Assembly: GCA_964536965.1 (NCBI GenBank) | Contig: CAZIAL010000006.1 | Location: 33,520-97,519 of the forward strand | DNA from: JACMQW01 sp964536965 | GTDB lineage: Bacteria > Bdellovibrionota > UBA1018 | Direction of reading: 5' to 3' | Length of the DNA stretch: 64,000 nucleotides | Shown here: positions 25,048-34,131 of the stretch, piece by piece | Layout: the number at the start of each line of letters is the position of its first letter | How positions within the stretch are numbered: position 1 is the stretch's first letter | Program-made: the position numbers and the translations under genes | Notes under the pieces: generated by a model | What the model was told of the DNA's origin: nothing | Databases searched by the model: none | Seen by the model: the letters and a program-made list of their open reading frames with translations, nothing else

Positions 25048-26876
25048 AAGAGCTGCTGACGTTCGCACATTCGCCGGAATGTGGAGTCGGTCCGGGCAAT
25101 TAGGTCGCTGAAGGCGCCTTGTTCGACGATTTTTCCGTTAGCCAAGACGTAGATACGATCGGCTTTTTTTATGGTAGAGAGGCGGTGAGCGATAAGAATG
25201 ACCGTGGTCTTGCCCTTGAGTTCGTCGATATTAGACTGGACCAAAAATTCAGACTCCGAATCTAACGCACTCGTCGCTTCGTCGAGTATAATGAGGTCGG
25301 GCTCCCTGTAAAATTCTCGAGCGATCGCGAGACGCTGGCGTTGGCCCCCCGAAAGTCGAACACCGCGATCTCCCAACTTTTCCTGGTAGTTTTGGTTCAT
25401 TTCCTGAATGAATGACGCAGCATGAGAGGCCTGAGCGGCCAGCCTTACTTTTATGGCGATTTCTGAGGCGGATCGTGTTGGGTCCCATAAACTTATATTT
25501 TCTGTGACCGAGGCATTGAAGATTACGCTTTCCTGCGGGACGTAACCAATTCTGCTCCTCCAGGCTTGGATATCCAACGAGCTCAGGTCGTTTCCGTCGA
25601 CAAAAATCGACCCACAAGTAGGTTGGAGTAGTCCAAGAATAAGATCCGCTAAAGTTGTTTTGCCATCGCCCGACAAGCCGACGAAAGCGACGGTCGTTTT
25701 AGCCGGAATGGTTAGATTTAATCCATCCAGAACGGGTTTTTCTCCATAGGCGAACGCCAAATTTTCAATCCTGATCTCCGATTGGAGCCGGACAACTTTT
25801 TGGCCTTCACGTGGCTCGCGCTGTGAATCTAAATCGAGAAGCCAGGCTTGGACACGATCGACACTTCCAGCGACTCCACAGAAGCCTTGCCAAAGCGTCT
25901 GTACGCCAATGAGTGACGTTAGGGTTCGCTGGAAAAGCACGAGCGAAAGCAGGATTGAAGCCAGAGGACGGCCGTACCATTTCGCTTCTACATAAATAAG
26001 TCCACAAAGCAGAACCACGATGAAAGGTTCAATGAAGGTTGGTGGAATGATCGACATTCGGCTGAACTGTCGAGATAATTCACGCAACTTCAGGAGGGTC
26101 GATTCTGCCTGATCACCGAGACGTTCGAACGTTCGAGTAGCTTGGAGATACTTGAATGCCTGGAATATTTGCAGAATGAGACTGGAATTCTTTTCATTTA
26201 ATCCCGTCATCGTTCGTGACGCTTCTTTTGCCCTAGCCGCTAATTTTCGTAGAACATACAAGAAAGGGAGACCGGCAGCGATCGCGATGAATGTCATTCG
26301 GGGACTTAGATAGACCGAAATTCCAGAATACACGAAGACGGTAAGAATACGGGTAAGTAGTTCCGCGAACCTTGCGAATGCGGTTGCGGTCCGAGGGATC
26401 TCTTGGGTTATTAGATTGGTCAGGTGTCCTGCTTCAAGCGAGACGAAATAGGAGTAACGAATCGCTTTTAGGACATTCAAAACGCGGATCCGAAGATTTT
26501 CTTGGATCGCCGGGCCGATCCAACTGAGGACTAATTTTCGAATAAAATCGATCCCGGCCCTCACCACAAACAGTGCGCAGATCAGAAATAGAATCGGTTC
26601 CAAATTTGGTTGGAATCCAATCCAGTCGAGGGCCATCACGACCAATTTACCCATGCGATCAGTAGCGACGATCGAGGAGCCCGCTGTGTTCATTGTTTGA
26701 AGCAGCGGAAAGAATAAGACGATCCCCATGCTTTCGATCACTGTGCCGACGACGGTCAGAGCGACGAAGAGGTAAATTTGCCAGCCAACCATGCGCCGAA
26801 AAACATGGAGATATTGTAGGGTTCCGCGAAACATGGAGGCTGAGTTGGGAGCCCGTTCCGGGATCGATTTTGTCAT
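25044..26876 (-). CDS. ABC exporter, fused permease and ATPase (MsbA/PglK-like)
   Basis: 610 residues. About six membrane helices in residues 30-330 precede the ATPase. GLSGDGKTTLADLI is Walker A (near 395), LSGGQRQRLAIAREF the signature (near 508), LIILDEATSALDSES Walker B, and LIAHRLST the H-loop. Half-transporters of this form act as dimers to flip lipid-linked sugars (PglK) or lipid A (MsbA). The location in a glycan locus favours lipid-linked saccharide export. A separate Wzx-like flippase exists at 52.8 kb, so there may be two export routes. It is the first gene of the leftward 26.9-17.2 kb operon. Confidence 0.88.
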   Translation of the reverse strand: MTKSIPERAPNSASMFRGTLQYLHVFRRMVGWQIYLFVALTVVGTVIESMGIVLFFPLLQTMNTAGSSIVATDRMGKLVVMALDWIGFQPNLEPILFLICALFVVRAGIDFIRKLVLSWIGPAIQENLRIRVLNVLKAIRYSYFVSLEAGHLTNLITQEIPRTATAFARFAELLTRILTVFVYSGISVYLSPRMTFIAIAAGLPFLYVLRKLAARAKEASRTMTGLNEKNSSLILQIFQAFKYLQATRTFERLGDQAESTLLKLRELSRQFSRMSIIPPTFIEPFIVVLLCGLIYVEAKWYGRPLASILLSLVLFQRTLTSLIGVQTLWQGFCGVAGSVDRVQAWLLDLDSQREPREGQKVVRLQSEIRIENLAFAYGEKPVLDGLNLTIPAKTTVAFVGLSGDGKTTLADLILGLLQPTCGSIFVDGNDLSSLDIQAWRSRIGYVPQESVIFNASVTENISLWDPTRSASEIAIKVRLAAQASHAASFIQEMNQNYQEKLGDRGVRLSGGQRQRLAIAREFYREPDLIILDEATSALDSESEFLVQSNIDELKGKTTVILIAHRLSTIKKADRIYVLANGKIVEQGAFSDLIARTDSTFRRMCERQQLL

Positions 26877-27169
26877 CTGATACTGGTTATAGTCTTTAAG
26901 AAACGCCTGAGCAAAGTGTCTAATGTCGAGTAGATGTAGTGATCACAGAATACGAAATCTGAAAATGATTTGGCGTCGTGGGTCCTTCCAGTCGAGGCAT
27001 GCGAACTTTCTGTCCCGCGATGCTTGGTGCGACGAGTTATTTCATTTGTGTCGGTGCGGACGCCGAAATTCCGAGTATGTCGATACAATGCATCAGACCA
27101 ATTTTTTGGTCGACTCGAGTTTTTAGTAGGGAATACCCCGTTTACGCGAGTGCATGGTCGTGACTCCTC
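26877..27169. promoter_or_regulatory. 293-nt intergenic region before the ABC exporter operon
   Basis: This is the longest gap in the window. It probably holds the promoter for the leftward operon. On the minus strand a strong AGGAGGA (27165-27171) overlaps the upstream SDR stop and is followed nine bases later by ATG 27155, but that frame closes after ten codons. The perfect inverted repeat GACCAA-TTTT-TTGGTC lies at 27096-27111 without a T-run on either side, so it is more likely an operator or mRNA hairpin than a terminator. A 71-codon minus frame ends in the exporter start but does not look protein-like. Confidence 0.4.
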
Positions 27170-28033
27170 CTAAGTGGTGAGGGCTTGCAGGTAGTTTCTC
27201 ACTGCAATCTCGGGAGGATTTCTCGGAATGCCGGGGAAGAGTTGTTTGACCAGGCTATTATCAAAAACGAGGTTATACTGTGGCCTTGACCCTGCTTCTG
27301 CAGGCACGTTGCGCATCAACGTTACCCGTCCGGCAGCTTTTGCGATGAGTTCGATCCAACTTCGGATTGAGAGACTTTGTCCGGAAACGAGATTTGCCAG
27401 TATCGGGAGCGGACTCGCAAGGTAAGTTTCGAGAATATTGCAGAGGTCCTGAATCTCGAGAAAATCGCGTTTACTTCTACCCTCGTCGATTAGTTCTATG
27501 TCCTGGTTCGTAAGAATGCGCTCCGCGAGTTTCCCGATTAGACTCTGTCGTTTATCCAGAGGACCGTACACCCCGGGAAGTCTAAAAATTCCGACTGGGA
27601 ACGACGGATTTGCTTGAAGCAGGATGTTTTCCGATTCCAGTTTCGCTGCCCCGTAATAGTCGCTGGGATTGGGCGGCGTAGATTCCGAGATGACTGCCGG
27701 GGGGGAAAACCCATAGACGTCGACGGAGCTTAAGTAACTCAAGCTATGTGGAGGGTAGGAGCGGCAGGCGGCCACTAGGTTTTCAGCCATCCGCAAATTT
27801 ACTTGTTTAGCTTGAATCGAGTTATCGACGCCCCGGTTGACGACTGAGCAGAAAATGATGTCGGCGTGAGCTTTGCCGAGTTCGTGTTGTACGGCGGCGA
27901 GGTCGGTGGCATCGCAAGCCTGGGAGCTCAGCGCGAATACGGTCCGCCCGCGGTGTCGAAACCAGTTTGTGAGCGTGGTTCCGATGAATCCGGTACCACC
28001 AAAAATAATGACAGGTAAATTTGCGGCTGACAT
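27170..28033 (-). CDS. NAD(P)-dependent epimerase/dehydratase (extended SDR)
   Basis: 287 residues. IFGGTGFIGTTLTNWF binds NAD(P), YLSSVDVYGFSPP carries the catalytic Ser region, DYYGAAKLESE the YxxxK pair, and RLPGVYGPLDKR follows. Somewhat shorter than typical UDP-hexose epimerases, it resembles dTDP-4-dehydrorhamnose-reductase-like or other 4-keto-sugar reductases. It is isolated: 293 nt separate it from the next leftward gene and only 15 nt from the divergent glycosyltransferase gene. The substrate cannot be told from motifs. Confidence 0.8.
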   Translation of the reverse strand: MSAANLPVIIFGGTGFIGTTLTNWFRHRGRTVFALSSQACDATDLAAVQHELGKAHADIIFCSVVNRGVDNSIQAKQVNLRMAENLVAACRSYPPHSLSYLSSVDVYGFSPPAVISESTPPNPSDYYGAAKLESENILLQANPSFPVGIFRLPGVYGPLDKRQSLIGKLAERILTNQDIELIDEGRSKRDFLEIQDLCNILETYLASPLPILANLVSGQSLSIRSWIELIAKAAGRVTLMRNVPAEAGSRPQYNLVFDNSLVKQLFPGIPRNPPEIAVRNYLQALTT

Positions 28034-28048
28034 ATTACTTTACCACTT

Positions 28049-29317
28049 ATGCTTCGAAGATTTCGATTTCGCAATGCGCTCGAAAAGATCTTATCGGGGT
28101 GGAGTCTGGTTCGGACGGTCTCCTGGGGCATCCTCTTAACCGCGAAACTTCGCGCCGCCATTCGTCGATGTGAACGAGTGATTTTCATTCCTTCGGCGGG
28201 CTTTGGTCATTCGATCCATGATACTGACCTCGCTCGGCGGCTCTTTCCTGGTCAAAGGTGTTTATTGGTCTTTCTCTCTGGCCCGGGACGGCATAATCCT
28301 GAAGTAGGGGTGCTTTGGTCAGATGCAGAAGTTTTCTTTTTGCCAACCGGAGCCAAATGGAGGGTAGCCGGGCGGATTTTTCTAAGCCCGCCCCAGGTCT
28401 GGTTAGCGTCCAGTATATCGCGCTGGTTGAGATGGATGACCGTCCGCGCGGGCGGATATTTTTTTGAAGGCCAAGAACTTTACCAAAATCTTATTGAAAA
28501 GGGGACTTGGCCGGAATCCTTACTCACTCAGACCGCCCATTTGAAAATGAACTTTCGGTGGCCAATTTTTTATTTTCATTTGCGTAGCCGTACGAACGCC
28601 ACTCGACCCCGCCTACCTGAGTCCATTCGCTCAGAAATCGAAAAGAAACTTCCTAGCGGGAGAACTCGAGTTGGTATTTACCTTCGACAGAAGGGTTTAG
28701 ATGGTACGACGATAATTGATCGGCAAAGGACTGGGTCACCGCTCGAAAGTTATCTTCCGGCGATTCGGTGGCTAGTGGGTCAAGGGTATCAAGTTCTCAT
28801 ATGCGGCGATGCGGAATGGCCCTCTGACTTAGCGCCTGATCTAGTGGGCGAAGTGCTCGATGCTCGATCTGTCGACGTACCGAAAACCAGGTTCGATTTG
28901 TACGCCGCGACCGAAGTGGCATTGTTCATTGGTGAATCTGGCGGCGGGATTTGGCTTCCAGAGCTTTCGGGTATTCCGGTTTTGATGCTAAACGCCCTTC
29001 CTTACAGCGTTGGAATTCCACACGCTCAGATTTTTTATCAGCTCGTTCGCCGACCCGAGAATCGAAAGTTGGTTTCGCGAAGCGAGATTTACGCGAAGCA
29101 TTCCTACGACTATCTGTTTCCGGGATTTCTTCTCGAAAAACTCGGGCCCGAACATATTTTAGCTGCCGTGCAATCTTTCATTAAGACCAGTCACGAAGTG
29201 CGTGAGCCGCGGGCGCCGGACTGTGAAGAAGCAAATCTGCCCCCCGATACGTGGATTCGCCAGTCAAATACGCGGTTTTCCCAGGCATTTATTGATCTCT
29301 ATCGATCGGAAGGATAG
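28049..29317 (+). CDS. Putative glycosyltransferase (TIGR04372-like)
   Basis: 422 residues. A basic N-terminal helix with a hydrophobic stretch (VRTVSWGILLTAKLRAAI) precedes VIFIPSAGFGHSIHDTD. A GT-B-like C-terminal half has RVGIYLRQKG, YQVLICGDAEW and ALFIGESGGGIWLPELSGIP. These match the pattern of the 'putative glycosyltransferase, TIGR04372' family known from sugar loci. No ribosome site is evident before ATG 28049, and the start lies only 15 nt from the divergent SDR start. It begins the rightward 28-36.6 kb operon. The sugar transferred is unknown. Confidence 0.6.
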   Translation: MLRRFRFRNALEKILSGWSLVRTVSWGILLTAKLRAAIRRCERVIFIPSAGFGHSIHDTDLARRLFPGQRCLLVFLSGPGRHNPEVGVLWSDAEVFFLPTGAKWRVAGRIFLSPPQVWLASSISRWLRWMTVRAGGYFFEGQELYQNLIEKGTWPESLLTQTAHLKMNFRWPIFYFHLRSRTNATRPRLPESIRSEIEKKLPSGRTRVGIYLRQKGLDGTTIIDRQRTGSPLESYLPAIRWLVGQGYQVLICGDAEWPSDLAPDLVGEVLDARSVDVPKTRFDLYAATEVALFIGESGGGIWLPELSGIPVLMLNALPYSVGIPHAQIFYQLVRRPENRKLVSRSEIYAKHSYDYLFPGFLLEKLGPEHILAAVQSFIKTSHEVREPRAPDCEEANLPPDTWIRQSNTRFSQAFIDLYRSEG

Positions 29318-29326
29318 ACCGTTTTC

Positions 29327-30508
29327 ATGTCCGTGGTTTGTCCTATTTGTGAATTCTCCGACTTCGCGCCAGTGATTTGCGTACCCGACGCACAACTTTT
29401 CCAGCTCGTTCCGCGTGGAAAGTTGCCGGAAGATTCCGACTTCTCTCCACTCCGCATTTCCCGTTGTCTCGATTGTGGGCACGTATTTCATGCCGAGTTC
29501 GACGACCGCCTCGGCGACCGTATGTATCGGGGCGACGTGGTGAGTAATTTTCCGGTCGATGTTTCGATGACGAGAAATCTCGAGGCGATCGTCGAGTGGA
29601 TCGGAAGGGAAAACTATTCGTCGAAAACGGTTTTGGAGGTCGGGGCAGGAAGCGGACACGTAGCTCGGCTCCTCGCGAAACTCGCGAAGTCCGTCGATGT
29701 TTTCGAGCCGAGCGCGGGGGTTCGTTCCGAATTGATACCTGAAGCCAATATCAGATGGTCTCGGGATATCTTTCGCGGCTCGGGGGCGCATCGATATGAT
29801 CTCGCGATTTGCCGGCAGGTCTTAGAGCATGTCCGCGATCCATTCACGCTGCTGTGGTCAATCGCGGAAGCGCTTCCTTTTGGGGGCGCGCTTTACTTAG
29901 AAGTGCCGAACTTAGGTTACATCGAGGATCGCGGCGCCGTATTCGATCTCCATCTTGCGCACGTCCATTACTTCGACCGAATGCGTCTGGAGCGATTATG
30001 TACTCGAGCGGGATTCGCATGCGAACGCGTTTGGGAGCTTAAAGAAGGTCATGACCTCGGGCTCTTCTTGAGAAAAACTTTGCCTAATTTGGGCGAAATG
30101 GCTCCTTCGCCCGTTCCTCCAGCAAGGCCGAATCTATCGACGATCCTGAATTCTCGCTTATTGAAGGTTCGCGAGGAAGTGCGCGATCTGGGGACGAAAA
30201 CGGCCCTCTATGGCGCAACCTGGCAGGGACTGAGTTTCTTAAGCCAGGTAGAAAGCGATGCGAATTTCGTGTGCGTTTACGACGACAATTCAGCTTTCTG
30301 GGAAAAGGCTTTTTATTCGCGCCAGCAGCTCCTTCGCGTGAGAGCCCCTGGCCCTGCCGCCTGGGAGGGGATTGAGAACATTATTATCACCGCCTATCTC
30401 CATCAACAAGTCATCGTTGACAAGTTGCGTTATCTCGGTTTCAAAGGATCGATCTGGAGCATTGGATCTCCCACCGCTAGTCACGGTTTATCGGCTTTTC
30501 AGGGCTGA
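29327..30508 (+). CDS. Sugar C-methyltransferase-like protein, zinc finger + SAM + Rossmann-like domain
   Basis: 393 residues. CPICEFSDF and CLDCGHVFH form a zinc-binding knuckle at the N-terminus. VLEVGAGSGHVARLLAKL is the SAM loop, with ICRQVLEHVRDPF following. LAHVHYFDRMRLE occupies the place of the HEH motif seen in NovU/TylC-type C-methyltransferases, and TALYGATWQGLSFLSQ begins the C-terminal domain of that group. The missing second His/Glu of the usual motif may mean altered chemistry. It follows the glycosyltransferase gene by nine bases and precedes a sugar epimerase, so a methyl-branched sugar is possible. Confidence 0.75.
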   Translation: MSVVCPICEFSDFAPVICVPDAQLFQLVPRGKLPEDSDFSPLRISRCLDCGHVFHAEFDDRLGDRMYRGDVVSNFPVDVSMTRNLEAIVEWIGRENYSSKTVLEVGAGSGHVARLLAKLAKSVDVFEPSAGVRSELIPEANIRWSRDIFRGSGAHRYDLAICRQVLEHVRDPFTLLWSIAEALPFGGALYLEVPNLGYIEDRGAVFDLHLAHVHYFDRMRLERLCTRAGFACERVWELKEGHDLGLFLRKTLPNLGEMAPSPVPPARPNLSTILNSRLLKVREEVRDLGTKTALYGATWQGLSFLSQVESDANFVCVYDDNSAFWEKAFYSRQQLLRVRAPGPAAWEGIENIIITAYLHQQVIVDKLRYLGFKGSIWSIGSPTASHGLSAFQG

Positions 30509-30539
30509 AATGGCAAAAAAAAAAGGATAAGGACTGGGG

Positions 30540-31535
30540 ATGCAAAGGAAACGCACTCTGGTCACCGGCGGTGCCGGATTTATCGGTAGTCACCTGGTTA
30601 CCCGCCTCCTCGAAGATGGCCACTCGGTTGTCGTCCTGGATAATTTTTCTACGGGTCGACCCGATAATCTTCAGCATTTAGCGGGTTCAGATCAGCTGCA
30701 AGTCATCAAGGCGGATGTTTCGGAATTGGCGGTGATCCGCCCACACTTTGAAGGAATCGACTGGGTCTTTCACCTCGCTGCGTTGGCCGACATCGTTCCG
30801 TCCATGCAAAATCCCATGGAATATTTCCGTGCAAACGTCGACGGGACGGCAGCGGTTGCCGAAGCTTCTCGGTTAGCTGGCGTGCATCGATTTATCTACA
30901 CGGCCTCGTCGTCTTGTTATGGAATTCCCGATGAGTCCCCGACATCGGAATCCGCCGAAATTCGCCCGCAGTATCCTTACGCGGCGACCAAGAACTGGGG
31001 CGAGCAAATCGTCCAGCACTGGGGACAGGTTTATGACCTTCCTTATATTTCGCTGCGTCTCTTTAACGTCTACGGCCCGCGCTCCCGCACCAGTGGAACT
31101 TACGGAGCCGTTTTCGGTGTTTTCCTCGCCCAGAAACTGGCGAGCCGTCCCTTTACGGTCGTCGGAGATGGAAATCAGACCCGTGATTTCACTTTTGTAA
31201 CCGACGTGGCCGATGCCTTCGTCCGAGCAGCCGAGTCCTCGGTTCGCGGGGAAGTTTTCAATGTGGGTTCAGGCGGAACATATCCGATCAACCAACTCGT
31301 GAAACTTCTCGGCGGCGAAGTCACCTATGTGCCGAAGCGCCCTGGCGAACCCGACTGCACTTACGCAGAGACCGCGCGCATTCGAAAGCAGCTGGGTTGG
31401 AAGCCGCAGGTATCGTTCGAGCGCGGAGTCCAGATCATGCTCGAGAATATTGATTACTGGAGGGCGGCGCCAGTATGGACGCCGGACTCGATCGCCCACG
31501 CCACCCAAGATTGGTTTAAATACTTGGGAAAATGA
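30540..31535 (+). CDS. UDP-glucose 4-epimerase-like SDR
   Basis: 331 residues. TLVTGGAGFIGSHLVTRL is the NAD-binding motif, with VVLDNFSTG after it. TASSSCYG carries the catalytic Ser, YPYAATKNWGEQ the YxxxK pair, and RLFNVYGPRSRTSG and GDGNQTRDFTFVTDV are standard. AAGGA lies six bases before the ATG, just after a run of ten A. The closest roles are GalE/WbpP-type C4 epimerases and heptose-modifying SDRs. It heads a set of genes for a nucleotide-activated, probably heptose-derived sugar, together with the kinase/nucleotidyltransferase fusion that follows. Confidence 0.83.
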   Translation: MQRKRTLVTGGAGFIGSHLVTRLLEDGHSVVVLDNFSTGRPDNLQHLAGSDQLQVIKADVSELAVIRPHFEGIDWVFHLAALADIVPSMQNPMEYFRANVDGTAAVAEASRLAGVHRFIYTASSSCYGIPDESPTSESAEIRPQYPYAATKNWGEQIVQHWGQVYDLPYISLRLFNVYGPRSRTSGTYGAVFGVFLAQKLASRPFTVVGDGNQTRDFTFVTDVADAFVRAAESSVRGEVFNVGSGGTYPINQLVKLLGGEVTYVPKRPGEPDCTYAETARIRKQLGWKPQVSFERGVQIMLENIDYWRAAPVWTPDSIAHATQDWFKYLGK

Positions 31536-31565
31536 CGATTCATCTTTAGGAATGAGTTTTCGGAA

Positions 31566-33086
31566 ATGACCACTAAAATTCTCACGCCCTCCGACCTGCT
31601 TCCAGAAATATCCCGCTTAAAAGCGTTGGGAAAAAAGGTCGTGCAATGTCACGGCGTTTTCGACCTGGTCCATCCCGGACACCTTCGTCATTTTCAGGCT
31701 GCACGCCGGGAAGGCGATATTCTCGTCGTAAGCTTGACCGCGGACCGGCATGTCAATAAGGGACCTGGCAGACCCATCTTCCCGCAGCTGATTCGCGCTG
31801 AATTTCTGGCGAGTTTCGCTTGTATCGATTTCGTAACGATCAGCGAGTCGCCGACGGCCGTGGAGATGATTCGCCAACTTCGTCCTGACGTGTACGTAAA
31901 GGGGATCGAATACGCCGATCGTGAAAAGGACATCACCGGAAAAATATACGACGAAGAAGAAGCCGTTAAAACGGTGGGCGGTCGAATCCATTTTACGAAT
32001 GACATCACCTTCAGCTCGTCGAACCTGATTAATACTCACTTTAACGTGTTTCCGCCGGAAGCCGAAGAATGGCTGAAGGACTTTCGGCGACGTCGGTCTA
32101 TCGATGAAATTTCCGAGTGCCTCGAATCACTGAACGGAGTTCGGGCTCTGGTAGTGGGCGAAGCAATCCTCGACGAATACGTATTCTGCAATGGATTAGG
32201 CAAATCAACCAAAGATCCGATTCTTGCGTTCCAGTACCAGTCGACCGAAACCTATGCCGGTGGAAGTCTTGCAGTCGCGAATCATCTGGCCGGATTCTGT
32301 AAGGAAGTAGGCATTCTGACGATGTTAGGGGAGGACCGACGGCGCGAGGATTTCGTGCGCTCGGCCCTGCGGCAGAATGTCGAAACCCACTTCGTAACGC
32401 AACCATCGGCACCGACCATCCATAAGCGGCGTTTTGTCGACACTCACACGGGTGCACGGATGTTCGAGCTCTATATGCTGGACGATAATCCGCTCCCGAG
32501 CACCACCGAACGAACATTGCTGTCCAAATTAGAAAAAGTAATCGACCAGTACGATGTGATCGTCGTGACGGATTACGGGCACGGAATGATGATCGTACCT
32601 GCGGTACGGATGCTTTGCGACCGGGCGAAATTTCTTTCGGTGAATACCCAGGCCAACGCCGGAAATCGGGGCTTCAACACGATCTCGAAATATTCTCGAG
32701 CCGATTATGTGTGTCTCGCGGGTCATGAGATCGCATTAGAAACTCGCATGCGGCACGCTCCCCAGCGTGATTTGATTCTCGATGTCGCGGGAAGGGTGCA
32801 ATGTCCAAAGTTCACAGTGACCCAAGGTAAAGCGGGCACTCTGCATTACACCCACGGAGATGGATTTACCGAAATTCCCGCGCTGGCCTCAAAAGTCGCC
32901 GACCGTGTAGGTGCGGGAGACGCGGTGCTTGCGCTTACTTCGCTTCTGGTGGCCCAAAATCGCCCGTGGGATATTATTGGCTTCTTGGGGAATATCGCAG
33001 GTGCGCAAATGGTTGCCGATTTAGGGAATCGAGTGACCATCAATCGTGTTTCAATCGAAAAGCATATGGTCTCTCTGATGAAATGA
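31566..33086 (+). CDS. HldE-like bifunctional enzyme with reversed domain order: nucleotidyltransferase then PfkB kinase
   Basis: 506 residues. The N-terminal 150 residues are a cytidylyltransferase-like domain: CHGVFDLVHPGHLRHF contains HxGH at 36-39, and the ISSxx-like FSSSNLI comes later. From about 190 a PfkB-family kinase follows with VVGEAILDEYVF, TYAGGSLAVANHLAG, VTDYGHGM and the catalytic DRVGAGDAVLAL near 445. Classical HldE (ADP-heptose synthesis) carries the kinase first and the transferase last, so the order is inverted here. With the GmhA-like isomerase at 36.1 kb, this suggests a dedicated nucleotide-heptose pathway. Whether ADP, CDP or GDP is used is not visible. Confidence 0.82.
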   Translation: MTTKILTPSDLLPEISRLKALGKKVVQCHGVFDLVHPGHLRHFQAARREGDILVVSLTADRHVNKGPGRPIFPQLIRAEFLASFACIDFVTISESPTAVEMIRQLRPDVYVKGIEYADREKDITGKIYDEEEAVKTVGGRIHFTNDITFSSSNLINTHFNVFPPEAEEWLKDFRRRRSIDEISECLESLNGVRALVVGEAILDEYVFCNGLGKSTKDPILAFQYQSTETYAGGSLAVANHLAGFCKEVGILTMLGEDRRREDFVRSALRQNVETHFVTQPSAPTIHKRRFVDTHTGARMFELYMLDDNPLPSTTERTLLSKLEKVIDQYDVIVVTDYGHGMMIVPAVRMLCDRAKFLSVNTQANAGNRGFNTISKYSRADYVCLAGHEIALETRMRHAPQRDLILDVAGRVQCPKFTVTQGKAGTLHYTHGDGFTEIPALASKVADRVGAGDAVLALTSLLVAQNRPWDIIGFLGNIAGAQMVADLGNRVTINRVSIEKHMVSLMK

Positions 33087-33115
33087 GCGATGAAAATTTC
33101 TAAAGGTAAATAATT

Positions 33116-34123
33116 ATGAACTCAGCCAGTCCTATTAGATCCGTATTGGTAACCGGCGGCGGTGGCTATGTCGGAGCGGTTCTTGTTCCGCAACTTCTCG
33201 AAAAGGGGTACGAGGTACGCGTTTTAGACCTCTTCCTTTATGGAAAAGAGGTGCTCGATTCAGTTGCTCGCCACCCACGATTACGAGTGATTCAGGGCGA
33301 TATCCGTAATGAACAAACATTGCGCGAGTCGCTTTCGGGGACGGATGCGGTCATTCATCTCGCCTGCATCTCTAACGACCCCAGTTTCGAACTCAATCCG
33401 GACCTCGGCAAATCGATTAACTACGACGCCTTTCTGGGTTTGGTAAAAATTTCTAAAGAAGTAGGTGTTCGTCGATTTGTGTATGCTTCGAGCTCAAGTG
33501 TCTACGGTGTGAAGGCCACCCCCAACGTTCACGAAGATTTACCGCTCGAACCCTTGACCGATTATTCGAAATTTAAGGCGATGTGCGAGGACGTTCTCTT
33601 GCAGGCCCGCGGACCTGGGTTCGTTACGCTCATCATTCGTCCCGCCACTGTTTGCGGATATTCTCCGCGGCAGCGTCTCGATTTGACCGTTAATATTCTT
33701 ACGAATCACGCGTTCAATCGGGGTAAGATCACAGTTTTCGGTGGGGATCAAATGCGGCCGAATATCCACATCGAAGACATGTGCCGACTTTATCTAAAGT
33801 CGCTGGAGTGGCGCGATGATCAGATCGACGGGAAAATCTATAATGTCGGTTACGAGAATCACACGGTAAGTCAGATTGCCGAAATGGTTCGCGAAATAGT
33901 CGGGAATGGAACGACAATCGAGACGACCCCTACGGAAGACAATCGATCCTATCACGTTTCGTCGGAGAAGATTCGTCGCGAACTTGGCTTTGTCCCGACT
34001 CATACCATTCAAGATGCGATTCAAGATTTAACAAAGGCCTTTAAGAGCGGGCAGTTGCCAGAGTCGATGAAGGATTCTAAGTATTACAATATTAAGACGA
34101 TGCAAAAAGTCGGGCTCACCTAA
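33116..34123 (+). CDS. Extended SDR sugar-nucleotide epimerase/dehydratase
   Basis: 335 residues. VLVTGGGGYVGAVLVPQLL binds NAD(P), ASSSSVYGVK holds the catalytic Ser region, DYSKFKAMCED the YxxxK pair, and RPATVCGYSPRQR and NIHIEDMCRLYL follow. A good AAAGGT site lies eight bases before ATG. The sequence suits sugar-nucleotide epimerases acting on heptose or 6-deoxy sugars. Together with the SDR at 30.5 kb, it gives two redox/epimerase steps in the same cassette. Exact activity is unknown. Confidence 0.8.
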   Translation: MNSASPIRSVLVTGGGGYVGAVLVPQLLEKGYEVRVLDLFLYGKEVLDSVARHPRLRVIQGDIRNEQTLRESLSGTDAVIHLACISNDPSFELNPDLGKSINYDAFLGLVKISKEVGVRRFVYASSSSVYGVKATPNVHEDLPLEPLTDYSKFKAMCEDVLLQARGPGFVTLIIRPATVCGYSPRQRLDLTVNILTNHAFNRGKITVFGGDQMRPNIHIEDMCRLYLKSLEWRDDQIDGKIYNVGYENHTVSQIAEMVREIVGNGTTIETTPTEDNRSYHVSSEKIRRELGFVPTHTIQDAIQDLTKAFKSGQLPESMKDSKYYNIKTMQKVGLT

Positions 34124-34131
34124 GGAGCAAA

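Noticed and set aside
26873..27088. 71-codon minus frame ending in ATGA overlap with the ABC exporter start
   Set aside because: The overlap looks gene-like, but the product is rich in Thr/Arg/His with no conserved look, no good ribosome site, and lies in a gap that needs a promoter.
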